Shown here piece by piece: positions 29,073 to 37,204 of a DNA stretch of 64,000 nucleotides; the stretch's first letter is position 1, and every line of letters starts with the position of its first letter. The translations under genes were made by a program, and so were the position numbers. The notes beneath the pieces were generated by a model. The model was not told the origin of the DNA. It was given only the letters and a program-made list of their open reading frames with translations, and ran no database searches. The DNA is taken from contig JAFRXY010000090.1 of NCBI GenBank assembly GCA_017441385.1, positions 1-64,000 of the forward strand, written 5' to 3'. The stretch comes from Clostridia bacterium. GTDB lineage: Bacteria; Bacillota; Clostridia; Oscillospirales; Acutalibacteraceae.

Positions 29073-29110
29073 AGAGAATAGAGAATAATGAATAACGAAT
29101 AGAGAATGAC
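29073..29110. repeat. Short A/T-rich dispersed repeat, copy 1
   Basis: gaatagagaataatgaataa and flanks, with internal near-repeats of gaatagagaat. The same sequence occurs inverted at 49,602-49,633. It follows a gctcgcgttcgctcgctaa segment (29,055-29,073) that resembles the GC-rich repeats. Confidence 0.6.
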
Positions 29111-29173
29111 GAAGGAGCGCTTACCCGCTGGAAATAAATGCCTTCCTATTGTCTGTTCGTTATTTTTTTGCGC

Positions 29174-29240
29174 AAAAAAGTGAAGTGTGATGTGGAAGAA
29201 ATGCGGCATTATCCGCCTATTTTCAAACATCACACTTCAC
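29174..29240 (-). terminator. Terminator between convergent DegV and alpha-galactosidase genes
   Basis: A perfect 14-bp stem, GTGAAGTGTGATGT/ACATCACACTTCAC, with an inner GCGG/CCGC hairpin. TTTTTT follows on the minus strand, so it mainly ends the alpha-galactosidase operon. Confidence 0.85.
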
Positions 29241-29255
29241 GTATTTATGAGTCCG

Positions 29256-31601
29256 TTATTTGCTTTCCATGAAATAGATTCTCAGCGAGAAGTCGGGGAA
29301 GACGCGGACATTCTCGTTGAAGCCGGTGCCGGAGAAGGCAGGTTTCAACGCCACGCCGGTGGACATCAGCACCGCGCCGGTGGCGGTGACGTCCTCGGCT
29401 TCACCGTTGAGCTTGACCGCCTTTGCCACGATGTTGTGCATCATGGAATCCTGCTTGATGTGGATGGGCGAAAGGGTATTGACCAGACTGCCGAACTGCT
29501 TGACGTCCACCCGCTGAGAGACATTGTAGAAATGATAGGTCTTTTCGGGATCAAGTCCTTTGGCAAAGAACCTTTCCGCCTGCGTGTTGGGCTGCACCAG
29601 CTCTTGCAGCATCATGCCCACCGCCTGCTTTTTGTCTGGCGACACGCACACCCATTCGTGTACGTTGCCGGAGCGTATGCGGTAGAACTGCCCGAATTGC
29701 AGCACATCCCGCAGCTTTTTGTATAATTCGATCTGCGCGGCAATCTTCTTCTTCATCTCGCCGGAAAGGTCGCGCACATCGCATTCATAGCCCAGCACGC
29801 CGAAGGAAGCCACACCGAAGCGGGTTTCGGGTGAAGTCTCGCGGAGCGTCTGATGATTGGGGCTGGCAGCGACGTGGGCGGTGTAGGTGGACTGCGGATA
29901 GCCGTAGCTGTAGCCTTCCTGAATATAGGCTCTGCTGAGCGCGTCGGTGTTGTCGCTCGCCCAGATCTGCGGGAAGTAGCTGAGAATGCCCAGATCGAAG
30001 CGGTTGCCGCCCGAAGCGCAGCCTTCAAACAGGATATCCGGGAATCGCTTGGTCAGTTCCGCCATGATCTGATACAGACCGCAGATATAGCGGTGCGCCG
30101 TTTCGCCCTGCTGTTCAGGGGGAAGATACTGCGAATACACGTCGGAGAAAATGCGGTTCATATCCCACTTGACGTAATCGATCTTGGCGGAGGAAAAGAC
30201 CTCCGTCATTTTCTCAATGACGAACTTCACAACTTCCGGGTTGGCAAGGTCCAGAATGCGCTGCTTGCGGCCTTCGGAATGAGGCTGCCCGGGAATGGAC
30301 AACGCCCAGTCGGGGTGCTGTTCAAAGAGCTTGCTTTTCTGATTGACCATTTCCGGCTCTACCCAAATGCCGAATTTCATGCCCTTCGCCGCCAGCTTTT
30401 CACCTAATCCTTTCAGACCGTGAGGCAGCTTTTTTGGATTTGCGTCCCAGTCGCCGAGGGAGCTTGTGTCGTCGCCCCGCTCGCCGAACCAGCCGTCGTC
30501 CATCACGAGCATTTCTAGCCCCAAGTCCTTGCCGATGGAAGCGAGGTCGAGCAGGGTGCTCTCCGAAATGTTGAAGTAGCAGGCCTCCCAGCTGTTGAGC
30601 AGAACGGGACGCGGCTGCTTCTTCCACTTGCCGCGCACGATATGCTCCCGGACGAATGCATGCATATTCTCGCTCTGACCGGAGAAGCCGCCCGCCGAGA
30701 AGGTCATCACCGACTCGGGCGTTTCAAACATTTCGCCCTTACGCAGAAGGAAGCGGAACCCTTCGGGCTGAATGCCATTGACAATGCGGGTCTTGCCGAA
30801 GGCGTTGACTTCGACGGAGGCGTAATGATTGCCGCTGTAGATCAGGTTGAAGCCGTAGACCGCGCCGATATTCTCCGACGCATCGGGCGAATGTACCATG
30901 AAGAAGGGATTGGCGCGGCTGGAAGAACAGCCGGCGCGGGATTCAATGACGAATTTGCCGGCGCTGAGCGACGCGGTATTCTTGTTCATCTCGTGCGCCC
31001 ACGAGCCGTGGAAGGACGTGACCGAAACGCCGCTGAACGGAATGTCGATCTGCGTGCTGAGCAGGCGTTCGATGGCAACGCTGCTCTGCCCCTTGTTGAT
31101 GAGCTTCGCGCTGCGGGTGATCACGTCGCATTCCGGGAAGACGCAGTAATGCAGTTCCAGCACAAGCTCCCCGTCGGTCAGCGTCAGGGTAAGATGCTCG
31201 ATTTTGCCGTCCTCGCAGTAGGCGCAGGGCAATGTGCGAAGCGGCGTGCGGCTGTCGGTAATGGTGAAGGACGCAAATCTGAAATCCGAGGTGCGTGAGC
31301 CGTTTTCCCTGACCAGTTCAAGGAAGGGTTCACGGATGTCCCCGTGTCCGCCGGAGGATATTTCCAGACACATGTCCTCCAGCACGGTGGTCGGAAATTC
31401 ATGGGAATAGGCGATCACGTTGCCCGGCTCAAATTCCCGTTTTTCACGGAAGACATCGCACTGCGCCGCGTCGCTGACAGCAATCTTTGTGCCGTAATAA
31501 AGATGCTCCGCGTGTCCCGACGGGCTGACGGAAATCACGTAGGTCGTGGCTTTGGTGTCGAGTACAAACGCCGGGCGTTCTCCTTCCAATCTGCGGATCA
31601 T
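29256..31601 (-). CDS. Alpha-galactosidase, glycoside hydrolase family 36
   Basis: Releases terminal alpha-1,6-galactose from melibiose, raffinose and galactomannan oligosaccharides. 781 residues without a signal peptide, so intracellular. N-terminal beta-supersandwich, then a TIM barrel. LVMDDGWFGERGDD lies at the barrel entrance, the nucleophile is Asp 480 in KWDMNR, and the acid/base Asp is in ASDNTDALSR after CASGGNRFDLGILSYFPQ. A C-terminal beta domain follows. The ribosome site GGAG lies inside the end of the upstream transporter gene (5-bp gap), so the two are coupled. The longest homologues are about 730 residues, so it is slightly large. Confidence 0.95.
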   Translation of the reverse strand: MIRRLEGERPAFVLDTKATTYVISVSPSGHAEHLYYGTKIAVSDAAQCDVFREKREFEPGNVIAYSHEFPTTVLEDMCLEISSGGHGDIREPFLELVRENGSRTSDFRFASFTITDSRTPLRTLPCAYCEDGKIEHLTLTLTDGELVLELHYCVFPECDVITRSAKLINKGQSSVAIERLLSTQIDIPFSGVSVTSFHGSWAHEMNKNTASLSAGKFVIESRAGCSSSRANPFFMVHSPDASENIGAVYGFNLIYSGNHYASVEVNAFGKTRIVNGIQPEGFRFLLRKGEMFETPESVMTFSAGGFSGQSENMHAFVREHIVRGKWKKQPRPVLLNSWEACYFNISESTLLDLASIGKDLGLEMLVMDDGWFGERGDDTSSLGDWDANPKKLPHGLKGLGEKLAAKGMKFGIWVEPEMVNQKSKLFEQHPDWALSIPGQPHSEGRKQRILDLANPEVVKFVIEKMTEVFSSAKIDYVKWDMNRIFSDVYSQYLPPEQQGETAHRYICGLYQIMAELTKRFPDILFEGCASGGNRFDLGILSYFPQIWASDNTDALSRAYIQEGYSYGYPQSTYTAHVAASPNHQTLRETSPETRFGVASFGVLGYECDVRDLSGEMKKKIAAQIELYKKLRDVLQFGQFYRIRSGNVHEWVCVSPDKKQAVGMMLQELVQPNTQAERFFAKGLDPEKTYHFYNVSQRVDVKQFGSLVNTLSPIHIKQDSMMHNIVAKAVKLNGEAEDVTATGAVLMSTGVALKPAFSGTGFNENVRVFPDFSLRIYFMESK

Positions 31602-31606
31602 TTCTT

Positions 31607-33346
31607 TTATTCTCCTTCCTCGTCGTCGGGGAATTTTGTGATCATGCCGCTGTCTTCTTCATCTGTTTGTTCGACAGCGGGTGTTTCTTCAACAGGTGTT
31701 TCGGTGATTGCCATTACTTCCTGCTCGATCTCTTCCACGGTCGGCTTTTCAGCGGTTTCGGCAGGAGCTTCCTCTGCGGTCTCAACAGGTGCTTCCTCCG
31801 CGGTTTCGGCAGGAGCTTCCTCTGCGGTCTCAACAGGTGCTTCCTCTGCGGTTTCGGCAGGAGCTTCCTCTGCGGTCTCAACAGGTGCTTCCTCTGCGGT
31901 TTCGGCAGGAGCTTCCTCTGTAGGAGAATTCTTCTTATCGATGGTCGCCATGACCTTCTTTTCATTGTAGAAACCGAGAATCATCGCGCCGAGCACGCAG
32001 AATACGACCGCGACAATGCCGACGATGGTCATTCCGAGTACCGAAGCGGTGATGTCATTGCTTTCCTTGTTCTGTGTGGTGCCGATAATGGCCAAGGATG
32101 TGAAGATGAGCATAGCCAGCGACTGACCGAATTTCATGGCGAAGGTACGGGCGGCGAAGAACATGCCCTCGCGGTTTTCGCCGGTGTCAATGCCGTCCGC
32201 TTCAGCCACGTCCGCGACAATAGACTGGGGGATAATGCCCAGAAGCGCCATCGGGAAAGCTGCGATCACGCAGATCGCGATGCCGAAGTAAACGCCGGGA
32301 ATGGAACCCATTTCAAGCAGACCGGGATTTTCAGCGGTGCCGAGAATGCCGATGAGCGTAGCAACCACATAAGCCAGCGCCAGACCGAGGAAACCGGTGA
32401 TGACCAGCTTCTTCTTGCCGAATTTCTTGACCAGCCCCGAAACGACGGGGTAGAAGCAGGCGGAGAGAACAGTCATGCCGCCGAGGAAATACATGGTGAA
32501 GGATTCGTCGATATTCATGGAAACCTTCACAAAGAAGGGAAGTCCCGTCTGGAAGAGCGTCAAGCCCACCCAGTACATGATATCGGAACCGACAAAAGTG
32601 CGGAAGCTGCCGTTGCGGAAGGTCGCGCCGAGCGACTTGAACATATTGGTCTCAGAAGGCTTGGTATCGACAAATTCCTTCTCTTTCAGGGCGAAGGTGG
32701 GAATCAGCATGCAGATGCAGGCGACGACCGCCAGCACGATGAAGCAGATGCGGTAGCTCCACGCGAAGCCGTAGGATTCACGCAGCATTCCCGCGAATAC
32801 GAAAGGCGTATAGGCGAGCATGGTGCCGGCGAAGAAGGTCAGCGAAATCGCGGTGGAGATATACATACGGTCGTCCTGCGTTTTGCCGAACTCGGAGATA
32901 AGAGCGTTGTAGGGGGTACAGTACATCGTCATAAAGAGATAGAACAGCACGATAAAAACGGAAATCCAGATGATGTTGGTGTTGCTGATTGCCTCCACAG
33001 GCGCACAGAACAGCAGGACGGTCACAGCGGAAAGGGGGATTGCCGCCAGCTGCATGAAGGGAATGCGCCTGCCGCGCTTGTTTTTGCTTCTGTCGGACAT
33101 TGAAGCGATAAGAGGGTCGGTGACCGCGTCGAACACACGGGAAAGGGCGGTGATAAGACCGAGGATGGTGAGAAATCCGCCGATGACAAGACCGGGGACG
33201 ATATACTGCTGGGCGCCGCCTTCGATATCCGCCTGCGTGGGAAGGTAGAAGGTGACGAACCACGCGCTGATAATACCCGAGAGCATAGACCAGCCGAGCT
33301 GGCCGACCGCGAAGATACGCATTTGTCTTTTGGTTAATCTTTTCAT
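31607..33346 (-). CDS. GPH-type sugar:cation symporter with acidic repeat tail
   Basis: Major facilitator superfamily, glycoside-pentoside-hexuronide type. Residues 1 to about 465 hold around 12 membrane helices. GPH features include FDAVTDPLIASMSDRSKNKR, with the conserved Asp pair in the first loop, and MYCTPYNALISEFGKTQDDR. The tail (about 475-579) is acidic and mostly tandem APAETAEEAPVETAEE units, presumably disordered and cytoplasmic. Coupling to the downstream GH36 gene suggests alpha-galactosides such as melibiose or raffinose as substrates; that is inference. GGAGGCC precedes the ATG. Confidence 0.9.
   Translation of the reverse strand: MKRLTKRQMRIFAVGQLGWSMLSGIISAWFVTFYLPTQADIEGGAQQYIVPGLVIGGFLTILGLITALSRVFDAVTDPLIASMSDRSKNKRGRRIPFMQLAAIPLSAVTVLLFCAPVEAISNTNIIWISVFIVLFYLFMTMYCTPYNALISEFGKTQDDRMYISTAISLTFFAGTMLAYTPFVFAGMLRESYGFAWSYRICFIVLAVVACICMLIPTFALKEKEFVDTKPSETNMFKSLGATFRNGSFRTFVGSDIMYWVGLTLFQTGLPFFVKVSMNIDESFTMYFLGGMTVLSACFYPVVSGLVKKFGKKKLVITGFLGLALAYVVATLIGILGTAENPGLLEMGSIPGVYFGIAICVIAAFPMALLGIIPQSIVADVAEADGIDTGENREGMFFAARTFAMKFGQSLAMLIFTSLAIIGTTQNKESNDITASVLGMTIVGIVAVVFCVLGAMILGFYNEKKVMATIDKKNSPTEEAPAETAEEAPVETAEEAPAETAEEAPVETAEEAPAETAEEAPVETAEEAPAETAEKPTVEEIEQEVMAITETPVEETPAVEQTDEEDSGMITKFPDDEEGE
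31752..31921 (-). repeat. 48-bp tandem repeat inside the transporter tail
   Basis: About 3.5 copies of a 48-bp unit, itself two diverged 24-bp halves. On the plus strand these start gcggtttcggcaggagc and gcggtctcaacaggtgc. Copies are almost identical at DNA level, differing at a synonymous position (tcc/tct), so copy number has probably changed recently by slippage. Confidence 0.92.
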
Positions 33347-33375
33347 GATGGCCTCCTAGAAAATAATAAAATAAT

Positions 33376-33722
33376 AGCATAGCGCAGCGTCGAACAAGCG
33401 AGCCTCGCTTAACTTGTTAAGCGGAGCGAGCGAGCAAGACCAGCTGCATATTAAAACGGGCTTGGGCGAATGCAGACGGAAGCGGCGATTTTCGGGGTTA
33501 GGGATGGTCTTACGTCGCAGTGCGTTCTGATGTCAGGGGAAGTGCTTCGGTATTCGCCTGACCCTGTCGCGTGTCCGGGCTGGTCTTGCTCGGTCGCTGC
33601 GCTCCCTCTCGAGGGCTCTGCCCTCGACCTCCCGCAAGGGCTCTGCCCTTGACCCGCCAGGGAGCAGTGGCCACCTGGACCCCACGCTCGCATTCGCTCG
33701 CTAATTATGCGCTTCGCTTTTC
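33376..33722. repeat. GC-rich dispersed intergenic repeat, copy 3 (composite)
   Basis: Fills most of the 380-bp gap between the transporter and the GT-B-like gene. It includes cgaacaagcgagcctcgctt with an inverted gttaagcggagcgagcgagc, then ctcgagggctctgccctcga, cgcaagggctctgcccttga, and finally gctaattatgcgcttcgct as in copy 1. There are several short internal inverted repeats and no credible gene. Confidence 0.7.
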
Positions 33723-33726
33723 TTTT

Positions 33727-35190
33727 TTATTTCTTCAAATTCATTGCTAATTTTACCACGTTGTACGCGCCGTCGTAAATGCCTGTCGCTTTATTTTGCT
33801 TTATCTGCTCGCACATTCCGTTGAACAGCGCGTCCTCGCCGAGGAACAGATCAAGCATCTGCAAGGTGTGCGGTACGTCCTCGCATTCCAGCGTGCCGTC
33901 GCCGATCTCCGCCGAGTGAATCGCGCCCCATTTCTCATGTCCGCCGATTCTCTTCAAAAACAGCTTGGGCACCGGATAGAAGGCAAGCTCGCTCGGCTTG
34001 GTGACAAGTACGTCCGCGGAACGCATCAGCAGGTTGGTGCAGTAGACCGCTTCAAAGATGTTCTCGTGCCAGAAGGCGTGTATTCCCTCCACTTCGCCGT
34101 CAATCGCGGCAGCGGCAAAGGAATTGGTGTCCGCCCAGTCGTTGAAGTGTTCGGTGCTGATCTCTTTCAGACCCTTGATACGCTTGCAGAGGGTCTCCCA
34201 GACCTTCCTGTAATCACCGACATTGACATAAAGCGCCGCCTTCTTCTCCTTGATGAGCGGCAGAAGGTGCTTGATGATAGCTTCAAATAATTCCCTCTGT
34301 GCGCCGGCGCCGCCAATCGTCAGCAGGAACCGCATGGGCTTGCCGTCCGCCTTGCGCTTCATTCTCGCGTCGCAATCGGCTTCGAGATTACTGACAAGCT
34401 CGTGGTCGATGTAATGTCCCGTATAAACAAGGCTGTCGGCGGGCATGGGGTTCAGCACGTCCTCCTTCTGCATCCCGTTGAGAATGCGATAGCCCATGTA
34501 GCTCTGGTGCGTCTGAACGGTATGGACGCTGCCCTCCGCAAAATGAAGCGCCATCGGCCAGTTGTCGGGAATCGCGTTGACGACATGCTGCATTCCGGCG
34601 TGAAGCGCCGCCTGCGCCGGCCACACATGCGTGCCGATGACCGGAATCTCCTTCGGGATATTCCTGTAGACCGGCGCCATCAATTCCGCGTTCTTCTGGT
34701 CGCCGGCGTTGTAGGTGAGCTGCCGGAATCCCTCGTAATTGAGCGGCTCCCAGTACTTCTTGTTGAAGAGCTTGCTCTTCTGGGAAAGCCTTGAACCCAT
34801 GGAATAAAGGTCATTCTGCGCGCCGATCACCTTGGTGCAGGTGGTATTCGGGTAGGAATTGAGATCCATCCAGTAGGGCGTGTAACCCAGCGCGTGCGCC
34901 GCCGAAGCCATTGCGATGGAAATGCGGTAATGACCGAAGCCCATGCGGATGTTGCCGACGATAATTCCCTTCCCGGTGTCAAAGGGAATGTCGCCTTCCC
35001 CTTCGTCCACACGGATGTCGTAGACGCCGAGCGGATCCTTCAGTATTGCGTTGGGAACCAGCTTGACCTTATAATCCGCCGCGCTGTCATCGCCGAATTT
35101 GCGGGCGAATTTCTTCTTGGACTTGGCGGCTGCTTTGACCGCCTTTTTTGGGATGGGATTGCCGAAGATTTCGCTTGATCTCTCAGTCAT
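33727..35190 (-). CDS. Unrecognised protein, possibly GT-B fold
   Basis: 487 residues, not assigned to a family. No signal peptide; the N-terminus is Lys/Ala-rich. The segment GNIRMGFGHYRISIAMASAA (about residue 80) resembles the glycine-rich N-terminal loop of MurG/diacylglycerol glucosyltransferase-like enzymes. The second half has FLLTIGGAGAQRELFEA, like the nucleotide-sugar domain entry of GT-B enzymes, and VTKPSELAFYPVPKLFLKR, like their donor-site region. A glycosyltransferase of lipid or wall precursors is therefore plausible, but unproven. It is monocistronic with a good promoter. Confidence 0.75.
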   Translation of the reverse strand: MTERSSEIFGNPIPKKAVKAAAKSKKKFARKFGDDSAADYKVKLVPNAILKDPLGVYDIRVDEGEGDIPFDTGKGIIVGNIRMGFGHYRISIAMASAAHALGYTPYWMDLNSYPNTTCTKVIGAQNDLYSMGSRLSQKSKLFNKKYWEPLNYEGFRQLTYNAGDQKNAELMAPVYRNIPKEIPVIGTHVWPAQAALHAGMQHVVNAIPDNWPMALHFAEGSVHTVQTHQSYMGYRILNGMQKEDVLNPMPADSLVYTGHYIDHELVSNLEADCDARMKRKADGKPMRFLLTIGGAGAQRELFEAIIKHLLPLIKEKKAALYVNVGDYRKVWETLCKRIKGLKEISTEHFNDWADTNSFAAAAIDGEVEGIHAFWHENIFEAVYCTNLLMRSADVLVTKPSELAFYPVPKLFLKRIGGHEKWGAIHSAEIGDGTLECEDVPHTLQMLDLFLGEDALFNGMCEQIKQNKATGIYDGAYNVVKLAMNLKK

Positions 35191-35263
35191 GGTGAGTATA
35201 TTCCTCCTTTGTGACTATATTAAAATTTGCCATATTTTTTAAGATATAGCATATTCTTTTTAT

Positions 35264-35292
35264 ATAATATCATGCTTTTCAATATAATGCAA
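35264..35292 (-). promoter_or_regulatory. Promoter of the GT-B-like gene
   Basis: Minus strand TTGCAT, 17-nt spacer, TATTAT. Confidence 0.72.
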
Positions 35293-35331
35293 GTGAATTA
35301 TCTGAAATAATCCGGATAAAAAAGACCAAAC

Positions 35332-35365
35332 AAAAATGCCGCCCGGTTTTTTCATCGGACGGCAT
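35332..35365 (-). terminator. Terminator after mpg
   Basis: Minus strand: stem ATGCCGtCCG/CGGgCGGCAT followed by TTTTTG, 12 bp beyond the mpg stop. Confidence 0.83.
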
Positions 35366-35376
35366 TTGAAAAATTC

Positions 35377-35991
35377 TTATATTTTCGACGAAATGTAATG
35401 GCTGCCCCTGACCGCGAAACGCCAGTCGCGTTCCGCGTCCTCTCCGGCGTAGTCGATGTTGACCCGCCTTCCGCGGATGATTCCGGGAGGGACAAATCCG
35501 TCGTCCTCCAGCCAGAGACATTCCCCGCAGAGGTCTTCGCCGTAGAGGGATTTGTCGATTCCCATTGCAATGCAGAGCCTGCCGGGACCGCTGCACAATT
35601 GCCGGAGATTGTCGGTGCCGCGCCGCCGCTTCATCAGCTCAATTCCCTCGACCGGCTCCAATGCCCTGAGAAAAATACAGTGAGGAATGTTTTCCCTGTT
35701 CACGATGATATTCATGCAGCAGTACATGCCGTAGATGAGATAGACATAGGCGTGTCCGCCCTCGGCATACATGATTTCTGTGCGGGTCGTGCGCCGACCG
35801 CCGTAGGCGTGACAGCCCCTGTCGTTTTCCCCCATATAGGCTTCCAGCTCGACGATCCTTCCGGCGGTCAATCCTTCCGGAGAATCGTTGACGAGAATCT
35901 TGCCGAGCAGCTTTCCGGCGGCTTCAAGACCGTCGCAGAGGTAAAAATCGCGGCTGAGTTTTTGTCCGCGTGTGAAATTGCCCATTTCCAT
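35377..35991 (-). CDS. mpg: DNA-3-methyladenine glycosylase (AAG/MPG type)
   Basis: Base-excision repair enzyme removing alkylated and deaminated purines. About 204 residues with family motifs LARDFYLCD-like KLSRDFYLCDGLEAAGKLLG, RIVELEAYMGENDRGCHAYG (catalytic Glu and Tyr/His region), RTEIMYAEGGHAYVYLIYGM and CSGPGRLCIAMGID. The start at 35991 (or ATG 35985) follows AAAAGGTG; a longer frame runs back into vanY without support. Its start is 7 bp past the vanY stop, so it is the second gene of that operon. Confidence 0.93.
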   Translation of the reverse strand: MEMGNFTRGQKLSRDFYLCDGLEAAGKLLGKILVNDSPEGLTAGRIVELEAYMGENDRGCHAYGGRRTTRTEIMYAEGGHAYVYLIYGMYCCMNIIVNRENIPHCIFLRALEPVEGIELMKRRRGTDNLRQLCSGPGRLCIAMGIDKSLYGEDLCGECLWLEDDGFVPPGIIRGRRVNIDYAGEDAERDWRFAVRGSHYISSKI

Positions 35992-35998
35992 CACCTTT

Positions 35999-37018
35999 TC
36001 ACTCGACTGTCGCGGGGTTGTCGATGGCATAATCGTTGGCGGCGGTTTCGGCTTCCTTCTGGAGATCAATATATTCCTCCAAGCATAGATGGTTGACATA
36101 CATATAGGTTGCGTGATTGACTCCCACATAGCGGATATGCCACGGCTCATATTTGATGCGTGTGATGTCTTCCTTGTCGGAGGGATAGCGTATGATAAAA
36201 CCGTACTTGTAACAATTGTCTGCCAGCCATTTTCCTTCGGGGGTGTCATAATAATCGTGGTCGGTGTTGTTGCTGTTGCTCACGTCGATGGTGCAGCCCA
36301 GCTGATGCTCTGAATTGCCGGGGGTCTGGGTGGTGCCAAGCGCCAGCGAACGGGCCTCGGTGGAGGTTTTCCCCTGATTCATGTAATTCTGTACCGCCTT
36401 GTTGTAAAGCTCGCTTTGCTTGGCGTAGCTGCGGTAGGCGCTGATAATGTGCATTCGTCCCTTGATAGCATAATACATATCAATATACATTTTTTTGTAT
36501 GCCGAAAACGTCTCCTCGGTTGCATAAAGCACGTCATATCCTTCGGCTGTGTAATTTTCGGGAATCTTTACCAGATTTTTCGGAACGAAATCGGCGCCTA
36601 GCGTATTCTTGTAATTGGCGATCATCAGCTTTTCGTAATAGAGGGGAGGAAGCGTGCTTTCCGGCGGAAGGGGCTTATATTTTGCCGTGACCTTTATCTG
36701 AGCAGAAATATCTCCTGAAACCGCCCCGAGCAGGGTGTTTCCGCTTTTCAGAGCTACGATCCTGCCGTTCTGCACGCCGAGAACGCCGTCGTCGGCAATC
36801 TCCCATGTATATGACACATCGGCGTTTTTGGGAATGGCGACAGGCTTTACCTGCACCTCGTCGCCGACATACACCGCGATCCTGTCGCAGTCGAAGGAGA
36901 TGCTCTGCAGGGTGTGGTCGATCTGCCTGATTTTAGACCGGCCGGGAGAAACCGTCTTTTTGCATATCACGGCGACAGCCGCCAGCGCAATGATAACAAA
37001 CACCGCCCGCTGTATCAT
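35999..37018 (-). CDS. D-alanyl-D-alanine carboxypeptidase, M15B (VanY/DacY-like)
   Basis: Extracytoplasmic zinc enzyme trimming the terminal D-Ala of peptidoglycan stems. 339 residues: one N-terminal membrane anchor (about 3-20), a bacterial Ig-like domain (about 35-110, ending in NTLLGAVSGDISAQIKVTA), then the M15B domain. Zinc ligands are in SEHQLGCTIDVSN (His, Asp) and EPWHIRYVG (His); SAYRSYAKQSELYNKAV is also typical. Acquired vancomycin resistance is not implied: no vanA/B-type ligase or vanX is nearby. Confidence 0.92.
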   Translation of the reverse strand: MIQRAVFVIIALAAVAVICKKTVSPGRSKIRQIDHTLQSISFDCDRIAVYVGDEVQVKPVAIPKNADVSYTWEIADDGVLGVQNGRIVALKSGNTLLGAVSGDISAQIKVTAKYKPLPPESTLPPLYYEKLMIANYKNTLGADFVPKNLVKIPENYTAEGYDVLYATEETFSAYKKMYIDMYYAIKGRMHIISAYRSYAKQSELYNKAVQNYMNQGKTSTEARSLALGTTQTPGNSEHQLGCTIDVSNSNNTDHDYYDTPEGKWLADNCYKYGFIIRYPSDKEDITRIKYEPWHIRYVGVNHATYMYVNHLCLEEYIDLQKEAETAANDYAIDNPATVE

Positions 37019-37108
37019 AACCGCCGTAATGACGACGCTTTTTTCCTCACTTATCTTTAATGTGACGTCTTTGATTTCGATGCACCTCTTGTCATTTCGT
37101 CATTCATT

Positions 37109-37137
37109 ATTGTATGGTCTGACGAAGATAATGTCAA
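37109..37137 (-). promoter_or_regulatory. Promoter of the vanY-like/mpg operon
   Basis: Minus strand TTGACA, 17-nt spacer, TACAAT; leader of about 85 nt. Confidence 0.85.
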
Positions 37138-37152
37138 CCCGAAATTTCCTGC

Positions 37153-37196
37153 AAAAATGCAGCCGTACACCGGATTCATGCTCCGCTGCACGGCTG
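37153..37196 (-). terminator. Terminator after the LCP gene
   Basis: Minus strand: CAGCCGT/ACGGCTG stem with a loop of about 23 nt, then CATTTTTGC. Confidence 0.7.
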
Positions 37197-37204
37197 TTGA
37201 ATTG

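Noticed and set aside
28181-29233. 350-codon minus-strand frame opposite DegV
   Set aside because: Antisense to a clear DegV gene; its start merely reads through the terminator and repeat.
31752-31921. Regular repeats considered as a CRISPR array
   Set aside because: Units are contiguous with no unique spacers and keep the reading frame of the transporter tail.
35999-37018. VanY-like gene as a vancomycin resistance marker
   Set aside because: No vanHAX or vanRS genes nearby; neighbour is mpg, so ordinary wall remodelling is more likely.
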